In this document: positions 9,387 through 17,330 of the stretch, piece after piece | Layout of the letters: each line of letters starts with the position of its first letter | Position numbering within the stretch: position 1 is the stretch's first letter | Source of the DNA: Erwinia sp050410775 | Lineage (GTDB): Bacteria; Pseudomonadota; Gammaproteobacteria; Enterobacterales; Enterobacteriaceae | Direction: 5' to 3' (one strand) | NCBI RefSeq assembly: GCF_050410775.1 | Contig: NZ_CP191229.1 | DNA length: 64,000 nucleotides | Position numbers and translations under genes: made by a program | Notes under the pieces: generated by a model | Databases searched by the model: none | The model's input: the letters and a program-made list of their open reading frames with translations, nothing else | Told to the model about the DNA's origin: nothing

Positions 9387-10390
9387 ACTTCCGTTTGCAA
9401 AAGCGAAGGGGGTCGTGAAAGGCAGCTCAGACCGGCACTGCCCGTGCGTAAGGGCATTTCCGGCATCCCGCAGAGCAATCTGCCGGGCTGGTATCGCTTA
9501 GCTTCATGCTCAGCATGGATTTAAGGTGTGCCGTTCCGTTACGCTACATCAGGTGCGGATGGTATTACGGCACTACTCCATCATCACCTTCGCAGACGCT
9601 GTGGTCAGACAGACGCACGGCGTTCTTCTTTATTATACGTTCTGCTCAACGCCTTCTGCCGCACCGGTTTGAACAATCATCGCTGGTGATGGCTTTTGGC
9701 CCGCGCTGTTTATAGGGGATGGACTATAAAGTCAGTCAGCGTCGGCCCGCTCTGCTGGTTGGCCTGCCTGACATTATTAAATAGTGGCGGGCTGACTCTT
9801 TACCTTTTCCTGTCAAGTCTGCTCCACGTTTCTCAGCCGCGGGAGTATCGCCTCTCTCATGACTGATGTGGTCTTGGCAATCCGCATTAAACCCCAACAT
9901 GCCAGGATAAATGCCCCCATCTCGCCGCTATTTAGCGGCTGATTTTCGCCTTTTTATTGTTCTGTTACCCTTGCGGCGCTGGCCGTAAAGGTTGCTTTTT
10001 ATATGTCAAATTTGTGATGTAATCCTGATTTTTAGGACTCTTCCCGGCACGGCTTCTCACTTTTTTTAGCCAGATCGCCCTGGCACACAGAGGAATTGTT
10101 CTGCCATCAGAATAATCGCTAATGTTATTCAGCGGTAATCGTGGACAATAAAATAACGCTGCGCGTTCTCTGCGCTGCCATTTTTGAGACGGTTTTCTAA
10201 ATATAAAACCACGATTAACTCAAATTAGTGGGCCATGGCGAGGTTAGTAAAGCGTCATTAAAGCGTTAAACGCATCAGGATAGTTAAGGTTAAACGCTTA
10301 CACCTGTCTACTTTTTGAGCTAATCATTCATGATGGTTAAGTGGCTCTACTTAATATTTGGCCTCAGGTTTGGATGGGCGGGGGGCGAAA
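9387..10390. other. Long region without recognisable gene
   Basis: About 1 kb. A terminator-like hairpin (GCCGCT, loop ATTT, AGCGGC, then a T-rich stretch) lies at 9924-9960 on the plus strand. The only longer frame, 9506-9715, is a cysteine- and arginine-rich string without family features or ribosome site. The stretch reads as decayed DNA next to a transposase remnant. Confidence 0.5.
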
Positions 10391-10632
10391 ATGTTGAGAA
10401 GACCAGTATCATTGGTTGTAGAGCAAAATGGTGAAGTAGCACATGAAATGCATTTTTACCAGAAGAATTAGTCCCGCAAACCATTTATAAGCAGGGAATC
10501 ATCACCTACAAACGCGCTGCTGAGGGAGGGGAACCATCTGTGTTTAGCATGGCTAATGGAAACGATGGCGCATTTATCTTTGTGCTCAAAGATAAATGCG
10601 CGCTCAAATTACTGAAAAATATGAATTTTTAG
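10391..10632 (+). pseudogene. Frameshifted small ORF, unknown family
   Basis: An ATG at 10391 opens MLRRPVSLVVEQNGEVAHE and stops at a TAG near 10470. From about 10450 the next frame continues coherently (AFLPEELVPQTIYKQG..., then IITYKRAAEGGEPS and GAFIFVLKDKCALKLLKN) to a stop at 10632. Together they make an ~80-residue protein interrupted by one frameshift near the run of T at 10453. I do not recognise the family. It could be a decayed gene or a chance pair of frames. Confidence 0.35.
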
Positions 10633-10791
10633 CTGGTGGTGGGTCGCAATGCAGCCTGGCAGGGGACAATTATGATAACTAACTCATCAAGTGAAAATGT
10701 CTCCATAAAATCATTCTGAGCTTTTTAATTAGCAAAAGGAATATTTTAATATGGTCCTGCATAGGGTCAAAAATTGTGTGCTACATCTCAT

Positions 10792-11187
10792 TTATTGATT
10801 TTCACAGTTATAAGGATAGTGATAGACGCTACGGCTTATATCCAGCAGACGGCAACTCCGGCGCGTACCGATATCGAACGTATCCTGGAGATAATTGACG
10901 GCCTGGCGCTTGTCGTTGGTGGTAAAGAAGTTTTTTAACACGCTCTGAAGCATCTCTTTGTCCGAGGCCAGCGTCTGCAGTTCTCGCTCCATACTGTGCA
11001 CTTTGTCTTCTAACTCTTTGATTTTTCGTCCCTCTTCAGAAGAGAGACCGGCGAACTTCTTTTTCCAGCTGTAAAAGGTCGCCTCAGAAATTCCCAGATC
11101 TTCACAAATCTCCTTAACCTTAACGCCACATTCAGATGCTTTAATGGCATTGGTGATTTGCTCTTCGGTATATCGTGACTTTCTCAT
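10792..11187 (-). mobile_element. IS3-family transposase remnant (OrfA fused to start of OrfB)
   Basis: 131-residue ORF. Residues 1-85 are a typical IS3-family OrfA: helix-turn-helix MRKSRYTEEQI...ISEATFYSWKKKFAG followed by a leucine-zipper-like coiled coil to LKNFF. Residues 90-131 (KRQAVNYLQDTF...RRSCRLLDISRSVYHY) look like the beginning of OrfB, here in the same frame instead of after a programmed slip. The catalytic DDE part is missing and the ORF ends soon after, so the element cannot transpose by itself. I found no terminal inverted repeats. It marks the insert between the nitroreductase and the flippase genes. Confidence 0.78.
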
Positions 11188-11725
11188 AATTCTATTACCT
11201 TTCTTAACTATAATGTGATGAGAGCAACTTTACTAAAAAATGGATCTACGTTGACCAGGAATTAGCAAAGCCACGTTAAGCACGCGATTTGAATGGCAGT
11301 GATTACGTTAAGGGATTATGAATAAATATCATCATGGGATTTCTCCGATTTTATTTGCAAAGGACGTAGTTAGCTTTCGATATTCAGGTTTTTGTTATAA
11401 ATTCGTTCCATGCCAACGACGAGTCCGGCGAGTAATTAAGAATACTCCAGCATAAGGCCAAACATTTCTGTGGCATGATAAATATCTAAACGAAGTTTTT
11501 AAGAATTTACGTATAAAAATTTAAGGCCAGGGATCGTTAGAATAATCCCGATGACGAAGCGGTGAACCGAATAAAAATCTTTTAAATAAGAGTGGGTTTC
11601 TCTCGCCTGAAAAATATAAGTTCGCAGTGCCAATTTTCACCAGGGTAACCGGAGCATTATTACCCCGATTTACACATGGATGTATTGGTTGTGCAGTAGA
11701 TGTCAGAAATACAAAGGATGCTTCG
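11188..11725. other. AT-rich intergenic region before the flippase gene
   Basis: 538 bp with no supported gene. It must hold the promoter of the flippase/ATP-grasp pair, but I cannot point to one with confidence. I do not see a JUMPstart element, which often precedes polysaccharide clusters. Confidence 0.4.
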
Positions 11726-12982
11726 ATGAAATACCGTGTCATGTCTAACGCAGCCTGGATGATGTCGGAAAAAATTGTTTCCGTGTTCGGAGTGATATTT
11801 GTCACATCCTACGTCGCTAAATCCTTTGGGCCGTCGGTCTTTGGGCAAATCGCTTTTTCAGCTTCACTTTTTTCTATTGTTCAGACCCTGGCCATTTTCG
11901 GCACTGAGACCATTCTGTTCAAAAGCATCAGCAAGAGCACGACGAAGGGAATGCGCCTGATGGCGGTGGTCAAACAGCTGAGACTGGCCTTGTTATTACT
12001 CTTCTCTCTGCCGGTTCTGCTCTATGTCTGGCTGACTATGCGGGAGAATTTTCTGGTTTTTGCCGTCGCCTCCTTTTTCGCAGCGATGTTTGTTACCCAG
12101 GATATTTTCAGCGTCTACAACAATGCACGGCTGGCTTCCCGCCTGAATACGGTGGCGAACGCAACAGGGATGCTGCTGAGTTTTGCGATTAGCTTCCTTG
12201 TGGCCTGGTTGAAACTGAGTCCTCTGCTGCTCTCGCTCTCCATCGTCTCCGTCACGCTGGTGCCTTATATGATCAAGCGCAGCATGTTTTATCAGGCAAA
12301 CCGCATCAGTCCGCCACCGAAGCGGAACCGGCGCAGCTATCTGCGCTATCTGATGCATGCCGGGCTGCCGCTGGCGATCTCCAGCGTGTTTATTTCCATT
12401 CAGGTGAAGCTGGCGCAGTTCTTCCTGGTGGGCGTGGGCTCCGCCCATGAGCTGGGGCTGTTTACGGCAGCCAATACGATTTCAGCCTCGTGGATTTTTA
12501 TCCCGGTGGCAATCATAACATCTTGCTTTACTGAGATTTTCAGGGAGCGCTCAGATGTAGCAGCGAAGCTTGCTGCAAGGCTGTATGGCTATGTAATGGC
12601 AGTCTCATTAGTGATGCTTCTTATCGTCGCGCTGTTTGGCGACTGGATCATCGCAGCCCTTTATGGGCATGACTACGCACAATCGGGAAATCTTGTCACG
12701 CTGCTGTCGCTGGCAACCTGCTTTTCAGCCATGGGAACGGTAGCTTACCGCTACATGGTGAAAGAGGGCGGTTTTAACTATCTGTTGGTTAAAATTATCC
12801 TGCTGGTTGCGGTGAGCGTGGTAACCAATTGGTTTTTTATCAGAACCTGGGGATTAACAGGCGCTGCATGGAGCGTCCTGATTACGGAATTGCTTTCGCT
12901 GACCGTAATGAATTATTTCTTTAAGAATGGGGTCATTCTTAAAATACAGCTTTCCTCACTGAACTACAAAACCTACAAATGA
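11726..12982 (+). CDS. Polysaccharide flippase, Wzx-like (MOP superfamily)
   Basis: 418-residue integral membrane protein of the oligosaccharide flippase family, which moves lipid-linked glycan units across the inner membrane. About 12 hydrophobic segments are visible along the chain; the N terminus MKYRVMSNAAWMMSEKIVSVFGVIFVTSYVAKSFG is the usual first helix with the family's Gly-rich turn. The start is placed at ATG 11726, with AAAGGA 7 nt upstream; the open frame extends 33 codons further but contains a Cys-rich, unlikely leader. Eight bases separate it from the ATP-grasp gene, so the two are one operon. No glycosyltransferase or polymerase gene is next to it, which is unusual for Wzx. Confidence 0.85.
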   Translation: MKYRVMSNAAWMMSEKIVSVFGVIFVTSYVAKSFGPSVFGQIAFSASLFSIVQTLAIFGTETILFKSISKSTTKGMRLMAVVKQLRLALLLLFSLPVLLYVWLTMRENFLVFAVASFFAAMFVTQDIFSVYNNARLASRLNTVANATGMLLSFAISFLVAWLKLSPLLLSLSIVSVTLVPYMIKRSMFYQANRISPPPKRNRRSYLRYLMHAGLPLAISSVFISIQVKLAQFFLVGVGSAHELGLFTAANTISASWIFIPVAIITSCFTEIFRERSDVAAKLAARLYGYVMAVSLVMLLIVALFGDWIIAALYGHDYAQSGNLVTLLSLATCFSAMGTVAYRYMVKEGGFNYLLVKIILLVAVSVVTNWFFIRTWGLTGAAWSVLITELLSLTVMNYFFKNGVILKIQLSSLNYKTYK

Positions 12983-12990
12983 GGTAAAAA

Positions 12991-13950
12991 ATGTTAAAAC
13001 TCAAGGCCGAATTGAGAAAAGGCGTCTTATACCTGCTGAAGAAAATGCCCTGGGCTTACCAGGACAGAATTCAATATTTTCGTCAGTTTAAGAGGTTGCC
13101 CAATATTCGTCAGCCGAAGCTGTTTAATGAGAAAGTCCTCTACCGTAAATTTGTCACCGGCGACTATGTTCGCTATGGCATGCTTTCGGATAAATTTCTG
13201 GTGAGAGAATACATTTCTGCCACTATCGGTGAGGAATATCTGATCCCGTTGCTGCACGAGACGGTTGAACCGGTGACGTTGCTGAATATGGGCTCATTAA
13301 AAAATACCGTCATAAAGCCGAACCACGGTTCCGGTATGGTGGAAATTTTGCTGGAAGAGCCTGACTGCGTTCAGAAGCAGCTGCTGATTAAGCGTTGTGA
13401 AGAGTGGCTGAGCCATGACTTCTCGCATAAATCGCGGGAGATCCACTATCGCTACATCAAGCCGCGTATTCTGGTCGAACAATATGTGGGCGACGGCAAA
13501 TTTGCCGCTGTCGACTACAAGTTCCACATGTTTAACAAGAAAGACGGCAACTTTGAGTATGTCCTGCAGGTTATCTATAACCGCTGTGGTAACGCGCCGC
13601 TATCGATGAATTTTTACGTCAACAACCTCAAGCAGTGTTTTTACAAGATCCGCGACACCGGTCTGGACATCAGCAACGAGATGTCTTCACTGGAAAAAAC
13701 GCTTGAACTGAGTAAGCGCCTGGCCAGCGACTTCGACTATGTTCGCGTTGACTGGTATATCAGTGAAGGACAGATTTACTTCGGTGAGCTGACCTTTACT
13801 CCGGGGGCGGGCCTGGTGACAGGGCTGGATCAGGGACTGGACAGAATGATGGGAGATATGTGGCTTCAGGAGCGTAAAGCCGCCACCCATCCCCAGCAGC
13901 TTCATGCAGGCGAGGTGGCTTCACTCCCTGCCGTGCTGAAAAAAGTCTGA
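12991..13950 (+). CDS. ATP-grasp protein of the TupA-like family
   Basis: 319-residue protein resembling the TupA-like ATP-grasp family, whose founder builds teichuronopeptide in Bacillus and whose members are thought to attach amino acids to surface polysaccharides. Seen: N-terminal PKLFNEKVLYRK and SDKFLVREYI, the nucleotide-binding VIKPNHGSGMVEI (residues about 108-120), ILVEQYVGDG, DYKFHMFNKKDG, and the metal-site region YVRVDWYISEGQIYFGELTFTPGAG near residue 250. No signal peptide. It is transcribed with the flippase just upstream, so it probably modifies the same glycan. The substrate is unknown. Confidence 0.8.
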   Translation: MLKLKAELRKGVLYLLKKMPWAYQDRIQYFRQFKRLPNIRQPKLFNEKVLYRKFVTGDYVRYGMLSDKFLVREYISATIGEEYLIPLLHETVEPVTLLNMGSLKNTVIKPNHGSGMVEILLEEPDCVQKQLLIKRCEEWLSHDFSHKSREIHYRYIKPRILVEQYVGDGKFAAVDYKFHMFNKKDGNFEYVLQVIYNRCGNAPLSMNFYVNNLKQCFYKIRDTGLDISNEMSSLEKTLELSKRLASDFDYVRVDWYISEGQIYFGELTFTPGAGLVTGLDQGLDRMMGDMWLQERKAATHPQQLHAGEVASLPAVLKKV

Positions 13951-13965
13951 ATTTTCCCCGTAACG

Positions 13966-14001
13966 AAACGTGCCGCTGCTCTTATGAGAAGCGGCACGTT
14001 T
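13966..14001. terminator. Terminator between the ATP-grasp gene and yjcB
   Basis: 12-bp perfect stem (AAACGTGCCGCT / AGCGGCACGTTT) with a 12-base loop, 15 bp after the ATP-grasp stop and 4 bp beyond the convergent yjcB stop. A-rich on the left and T-rich on the right, so it can serve both strands. Confidence 0.8.
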
Positions 14002-14005
14002 GCGT

Positions 14006-14287
14006 TTAAGGCAGCGGATAGTCAGGCGGCGTCGTGCTGATCACCTGGATGAAGACATCTCTGGTGATATGCCAGAAGTTGCGGAGCTCAGCGGTACTGA
14101 GCGTCATACCCAACAGGCCCATAACGAACCAACACGCCATGCCAATGCCGATCCCGGTGAACATAAAGGCCATCGCATTATGACTGGCTTTACGACATTT
14201 CACGTTAAACGTACTGGCAAAAAACATCATTATTGCGCTAAGAAGTTCCCAGCGCATAAGCAGCAGGCTGGCAGCTATAGTTCCCAT
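14006..14287 (-). CDS. yjcB: YjcB family small membrane protein
   Basis: 93 residues, exactly the length of E. coli YjcB, with the shared pattern LLLMRWELLSAIMMFFASTFN near the N terminus and ACWFVMGLLGMTL in the middle, ending PPDYPLP (PPQWPM in E. coli). Two hydrophobic segments, about residues 5-25 and 40-62, predict an inner-membrane protein. The function is unknown. In E. coli it is the direct neighbour of ssb; here a 7-kb insert separates them. A perfect CRP site lies 115 bp upstream. Confidence 0.88.
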   Translation of the reverse strand: MGTIAASLLLMRWELLSAIMMFFASTFNVKCRKASHNAMAFMFTGIGIGMACWFVMGLLGMTLSTAELRNFWHITRDVFIQVISTTPPDYPLP

Positions 14288-14955
14288 CTTTTTTCATACT
14301 CCGCGACATAACAGACCTGACAACAGAACGGAACATCACACGATTTGATGGCAGGTATGCCAGGTAAACCCGAATCAAACCGGACCCGGCGGGCCTTAAA
14401 GTGTGACGTAGGTCACATTGTATCACTCCTTTTGAAAATTTGAACAAAATTCAGACCAGCGGGGATGGTTTTTTAACCAGGAGCCGGCTCCGGTTGAACC
14501 CGCGAAATGCTTCTCTTTTTTGCTGTCGAAAGAAGTTGATTTTAACTTGCTGCCTGAATGTTATTGCGCGGAAATAAAACACTTTTATTTAGCTTTAATG
14601 AATCAGCGTTAAATTGGTTATATATTTGAGACTATTTATAGTAACGATTATCATTTTATAAGCGGCAAGGAACGCGGCCATTTTATTCTGCAGACTTTCT
14701 CCTTTGGGATGAATCCGACCTCTGAAACATTGTATGGAGTGGCGGTGAGTTGTAGGCTTTTTCGGCTATCCAGAGATATTACGCATTTCTTTTCAATGAC
14801 GCGGGAAGAGGTCTTGCATCTGAACAGCCTTAATTCCCTTAACTGACGATATCTTCAGCTTTCTCTGAGGAGGTCATGCTTTCCCGCTTACTGGTCCCAT
14901 GCTTAGTCAGTGCTAAGGCGCCGTAAAAGGGACTGTCTAAATCGAGGAGATAGTA
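14288..14955. other. Divergent regulatory region yjcB / diguanylate cyclase
   Basis: 668 bp, AT-rich, between divergent genes. Contains the CRP site listed separately. The piece 14641-14660 with CGATTATCATTTTATA has only partial likeness to a Fur box. No ORF supported. Confidence 0.5.
14402..14417. promoter_or_regulatory. CRP binding site upstream of yjcB
   Basis: TGTGACGTAGGTCACA is a full match to the CRP consensus TGTGA-N6-TCACA. It lies 115 bp from the yjcB start and about 540 bp from the diguanylate cyclase start, so yjcB is the likely target (cAMP-CRP activation). Confidence 0.75.
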
Positions 14956-16278
14956 GTGCCCCATGACCAGATCACGCTGCCACCGAAAAAGCCGCTGCTG
15001 ACGTTAAAAAAGAGCCTTCAGCGTATCCATCTTGTGATCATCCTGGTTTCACTGCTGTTCAGCGGGATTTCACTATCGGTACTGTCACTGCTTGCGCTAC
15101 GCAGCTATGCGGAAAATAATCTTGAACTGGTGGCAACGACGATCGGTTACAGCGTGCAGCCAGCGTTGCTGGCTGGAGATAATGTGGCGGCGGCGAGAAT
15201 CCTGAAAGAGATCAGCCGGGAGGTTGATTTCGGCAGGGTCAGGATTTCGGATGCCAGCCATCATGTACTGCTAAGCTGGCCCGCCGTGGAGGAGGAGAGG
15301 ACGGAAGGGCCTGGAGAAGCGATTGCGCAATGGATATTTCCCGCGCCGGTTAAGGTGGCCGTCATGCTTGCCGATCGCGAAAGAGGCGAGGTCTGGCTGA
15401 CCGGAGATGCCAGCCGCGTGCTGATCTGGCTAAGCCAGGTGCTGAAATGGCTGGGCGGCAGCCTGCTGGTTACCGCGCTGCTGGCGTTCTATCTCTCGCA
15501 TCGTATGCATGCGGGGATACTGGCAGGCCTGCATAATATCGCCTCTGTCGCCCAGGATGTCCGACGGCGACGCGCTTTCTCGCTGCGTGTGCCCGCCTCT
15601 TCTATTACCGAACTGAACAAGCTGAACGCCGACTTTCACAGCCTGCTGGATGAGTTCTCTCTCTGGCAGCGGCATCTGCAAAGTGAAAATGCCTCACTGA
15701 GCCATCAGGCGTATCACGATGAGCTGACCGGCCTGCCAAACCGCGCCGCTTTCGTTACTGAACTGCACCGGCAGCAGGGCAACCTGCTGACTGCATCGCA
15801 GCTGGCCGTTTTTTTTATCGACGGCGATCGTTTTAAGGAAGTGAACGATCGTTACGGCCATGCGGCGGGCGATACCGTGCTGGCGGCAACTGCCCAGCGC
15901 CTGCGTAGCCGCCTGCGTAAGGGCGATCTGGTTGCCCGGCTGGGCGGGGATGAATTTGCCGTGCTGCTTTCCGCGATCGACAGCGGCGAGCAGGCTGCGC
16001 GGGTAGCTGAGGCTATTGTTGAGGTAATGCGGGCGCCGATCCGACTGGATGACGGCACGCTGGTCACGCAGTCGCTGAGTATTGGCATCGCGCTGGGGAA
16101 AGATCATCGCTCAGCAGAGAGCATTATGGCTCAGGCGGACGCGGCCATGTATCACATTAAGGAACGGGGCGGAGGCTGGTTCCTGTCGCCCTTGATCTGG
16201 AAAAGCGAGACGGAAATTAACCGTCAGCGGGCGAAGCGGGTCTCGCCCGAGGCTGACAGCGCAGACAATCGGGGATGA
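14956..16278 (+). CDS. Membrane-bound diguanylate cyclase (YfiN/DgcN-like)
   Basis: 440-residue inner-membrane enzyme that makes cyclic di-GMP from two GTP. Layout: first membrane helix about residues 25-48, periplasmic sensor (CHASE8-like) to about 155, second helix about 158-178, HAMP linker to about 230, GGDEF domain about 250-410. The active-site motif is RLGGDEF, and RKGD five residues before it is an intact inhibitory I-site. The start is GTG 14956 with GAGGAGAT upstream; the nearby ATG is out of frame. YfiN/DgcN is the nearest type I recognise, but yfiB and yfiR are not here. In E. coli this slot before soxS holds yjcC/pdeC, a phosphodiesterase. Confidence 0.88.
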   Translation: MPHDQITLPPKKPLLTLKKSLQRIHLVIILVSLLFSGISLSVLSLLALRSYAENNLELVATTIGYSVQPALLAGDNVAAARILKEISREVDFGRVRISDASHHVLLSWPAVEEERTEGPGEAIAQWIFPAPVKVAVMLADRERGEVWLTGDASRVLIWLSQVLKWLGGSLLVTALLAFYLSHRMHAGILAGLHNIASVAQDVRRRRAFSLRVPASSITELNKLNADFHSLLDEFSLWQRHLQSENASLSHQAYHDELTGLPNRAAFVTELHRQQGNLLTASQLAVFFIDGDRFKEVNDRYGHAAGDTVLAATAQRLRSRLRKGDLVARLGGDEFAVLLSAIDSGEQAARVAEAIVEVMRAPIRLDDGTLVTQSLSIGIALGKDHRSAESIMAQADAAMYHIKERGGGWFLSPLIWKSETEINRQRAKRVSPEADSADNRG

Positions 16279-16279
16279 A

Positions 16280-16705
16280 TCAGCTTACCGGACAACCTTT
16301 ATCGCGGCTGCACTGGCTGTAAACCGCAGAGGGGAATTCGCTACGTTCAAAGCTGTAGCGGCTCTGCCGGGTCAGGAGCTGATGGCGCATGGTATGACGA
16401 TACGCGGTCGGCGTCTGGGAAAACTGGCGGCGAAACACGCGGGAAAAGGTTTGCTGCGAATCGTACCCGTACTGCATGGCGATATCGAACACGGGTCGCT
16501 GCGTCTGACTCAGCGCCGCAGCCGCCAGCGTCAGGCGCCGCTCGCGGATATAGTTCCCCAGCGTTTTTTTGGTCACCGTGCGAAACATCCGCTGCAGGTG
16601 CCATTTGGAATAGCCTGATTTTGCTGCGACCTCATCAATGGAGAGCGTCTTATCAAGATTATCTTCGATCCAGTCGGTAAGTGTTTGAATGATTTCGTCA
16701 TGCAT
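16280..16705 (-). CDS. soxS: Superoxide response regulator SoxS
   Basis: 141-residue AraC-family activator of the superoxide/redox regulon; it is made when oxidised SoxR activates its promoter. Two helix-turn-helix units are visible: SIDEVAAKSGYSKWHLQRMFRTVT and FDIAMQYGYDSQQTFSRVFRRQF. Residues 1-105 follow E. coli SoxS (107 residues) closely, but the protein carries about 35 extra C-terminal residues rich in Arg and Ser, closer in length to MarA or RamA. Identity as SoxS rests on the divergent soxR neighbour and the exact SoxR operator between them. The stop is 1 bp from the end of the cyclase gene, which converges on it. Confidence 0.93.
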   Translation of the reverse strand: MHDEIIQTLTDWIEDNLDKTLSIDEVAAKSGYSKWHLQRMFRTVTKKTLGNYIRERRLTLAAAALSQTQRPVFDIAMQYGYDSQQTFSRVFRRQFSQTPTAYRHTMRHQLLTRQSRYSFERSEFPSAVYSQCSRDKGCPVS

Positions 16706-16789
16706 ACGTCTCTTCTCCCTGGTCCAGCCGCACTAATAGAAAGGTGTCTCTATTTCATTTCGCCTTCTTACTGGCCGCTGAGTATAATT

Positions 16790-16807
16790 CCTCAAGTTAA
16801 CTTGAGG
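16790..16807. promoter_or_regulatory. SoxR operator
   Basis: CCTCAAGTTAACTTGAGG, an 18-bp perfect palindrome identical to the E. coli soxS operator. It lies between the divergent soxS and soxR genes. SoxR bound here activates soxS when its iron-sulfur cluster is oxidised. Confidence 0.95.
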
Positions 16808-16818
16808 TAAAGGGCTAA

Positions 16819-17286
16819 ATGAAAAAAGATCGCAATTACCTGAACAAGCGGGAACTCACTCCGGGCGACGTGGCGAAGCGCTGCGGCGTGGCGGTGTCAG
16901 CGCTGCACTTTTATGAAAGCAAAGGATTAATCAGCAGTTTCCGCAATGCCGGCAATCAGCGTCGCTACACGCGTGACGTGCTGCGTCGGGTGGCTATCGT
17001 GAAAATTGCCCAGCGCATCGGTATTCCTCTGGCGACAATTGGCGAGCATCTGATGCAGCTCTCACCCGGCACGCGGATGACGCCTAAAGAGTGGCGGTTG
17101 CTGACCGGGCGCTGGCGGGAGGAGCTGGATCGGCGTATCGAAACCCTGACCCGTCTGAAAGACGATCTGGACGGCTGCATCGGCTGCGGCTGCCTGTCGA
17201 TGGCGGAATGTCCGCTGCGCAATCCGGACGATCGCCTGAGTGAACGGGGAACGGGCGCGATCCTGCTGGAGCCGGAAAAAGATTAG
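16819..17286 (+). CDS. soxR: Redox-sensing MerR-family activator SoxR
   Basis: 155-residue MerR-type regulator with a 2Fe-2S cluster that senses redox-cycling drugs and superoxide stress. The N-terminal winged helix TPGDVAKRCGVAVSALHFYESKGLI binds DNA; a dimer helix follows; the cluster ligands are CIGCGCLSMAEC (CX2CXCX5C) at about residues 120-131. All four Cys are kept. Length matches E. coli SoxR (154). The SoxR operator sits 12-29 bp upstream of its ATG, so soxR is likely self-controlled. Confidence 0.97.
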   Translation: MKKDRNYLNKRELTPGDVAKRCGVAVSALHFYESKGLISSFRNAGNQRRYTRDVLRRVAIVKIAQRIGIPLATIGEHLMQLSPGTRMTPKEWRLLTGRWREELDRRIETLTRLKDDLDGCIGCGCLSMAECPLRNPDDRLSERGTGAILLEPEKD

Positions 17287-17330
17287 GAGCGTCTATACTG
17301 AGAACTCCTCATTTTATGCAAGGTTAGCTC

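Noticed and set aside
9506..9715. 69-residue frame after the nitroreductase gene
   Set aside because: No ribosome site, no family pattern, located in decayed DNA.
14641..14660. Fur-box-like CGATTATCATTTTATA
   Set aside because: Too few matches to the 19-bp Fur consensus, and no iron-related gene nearby.
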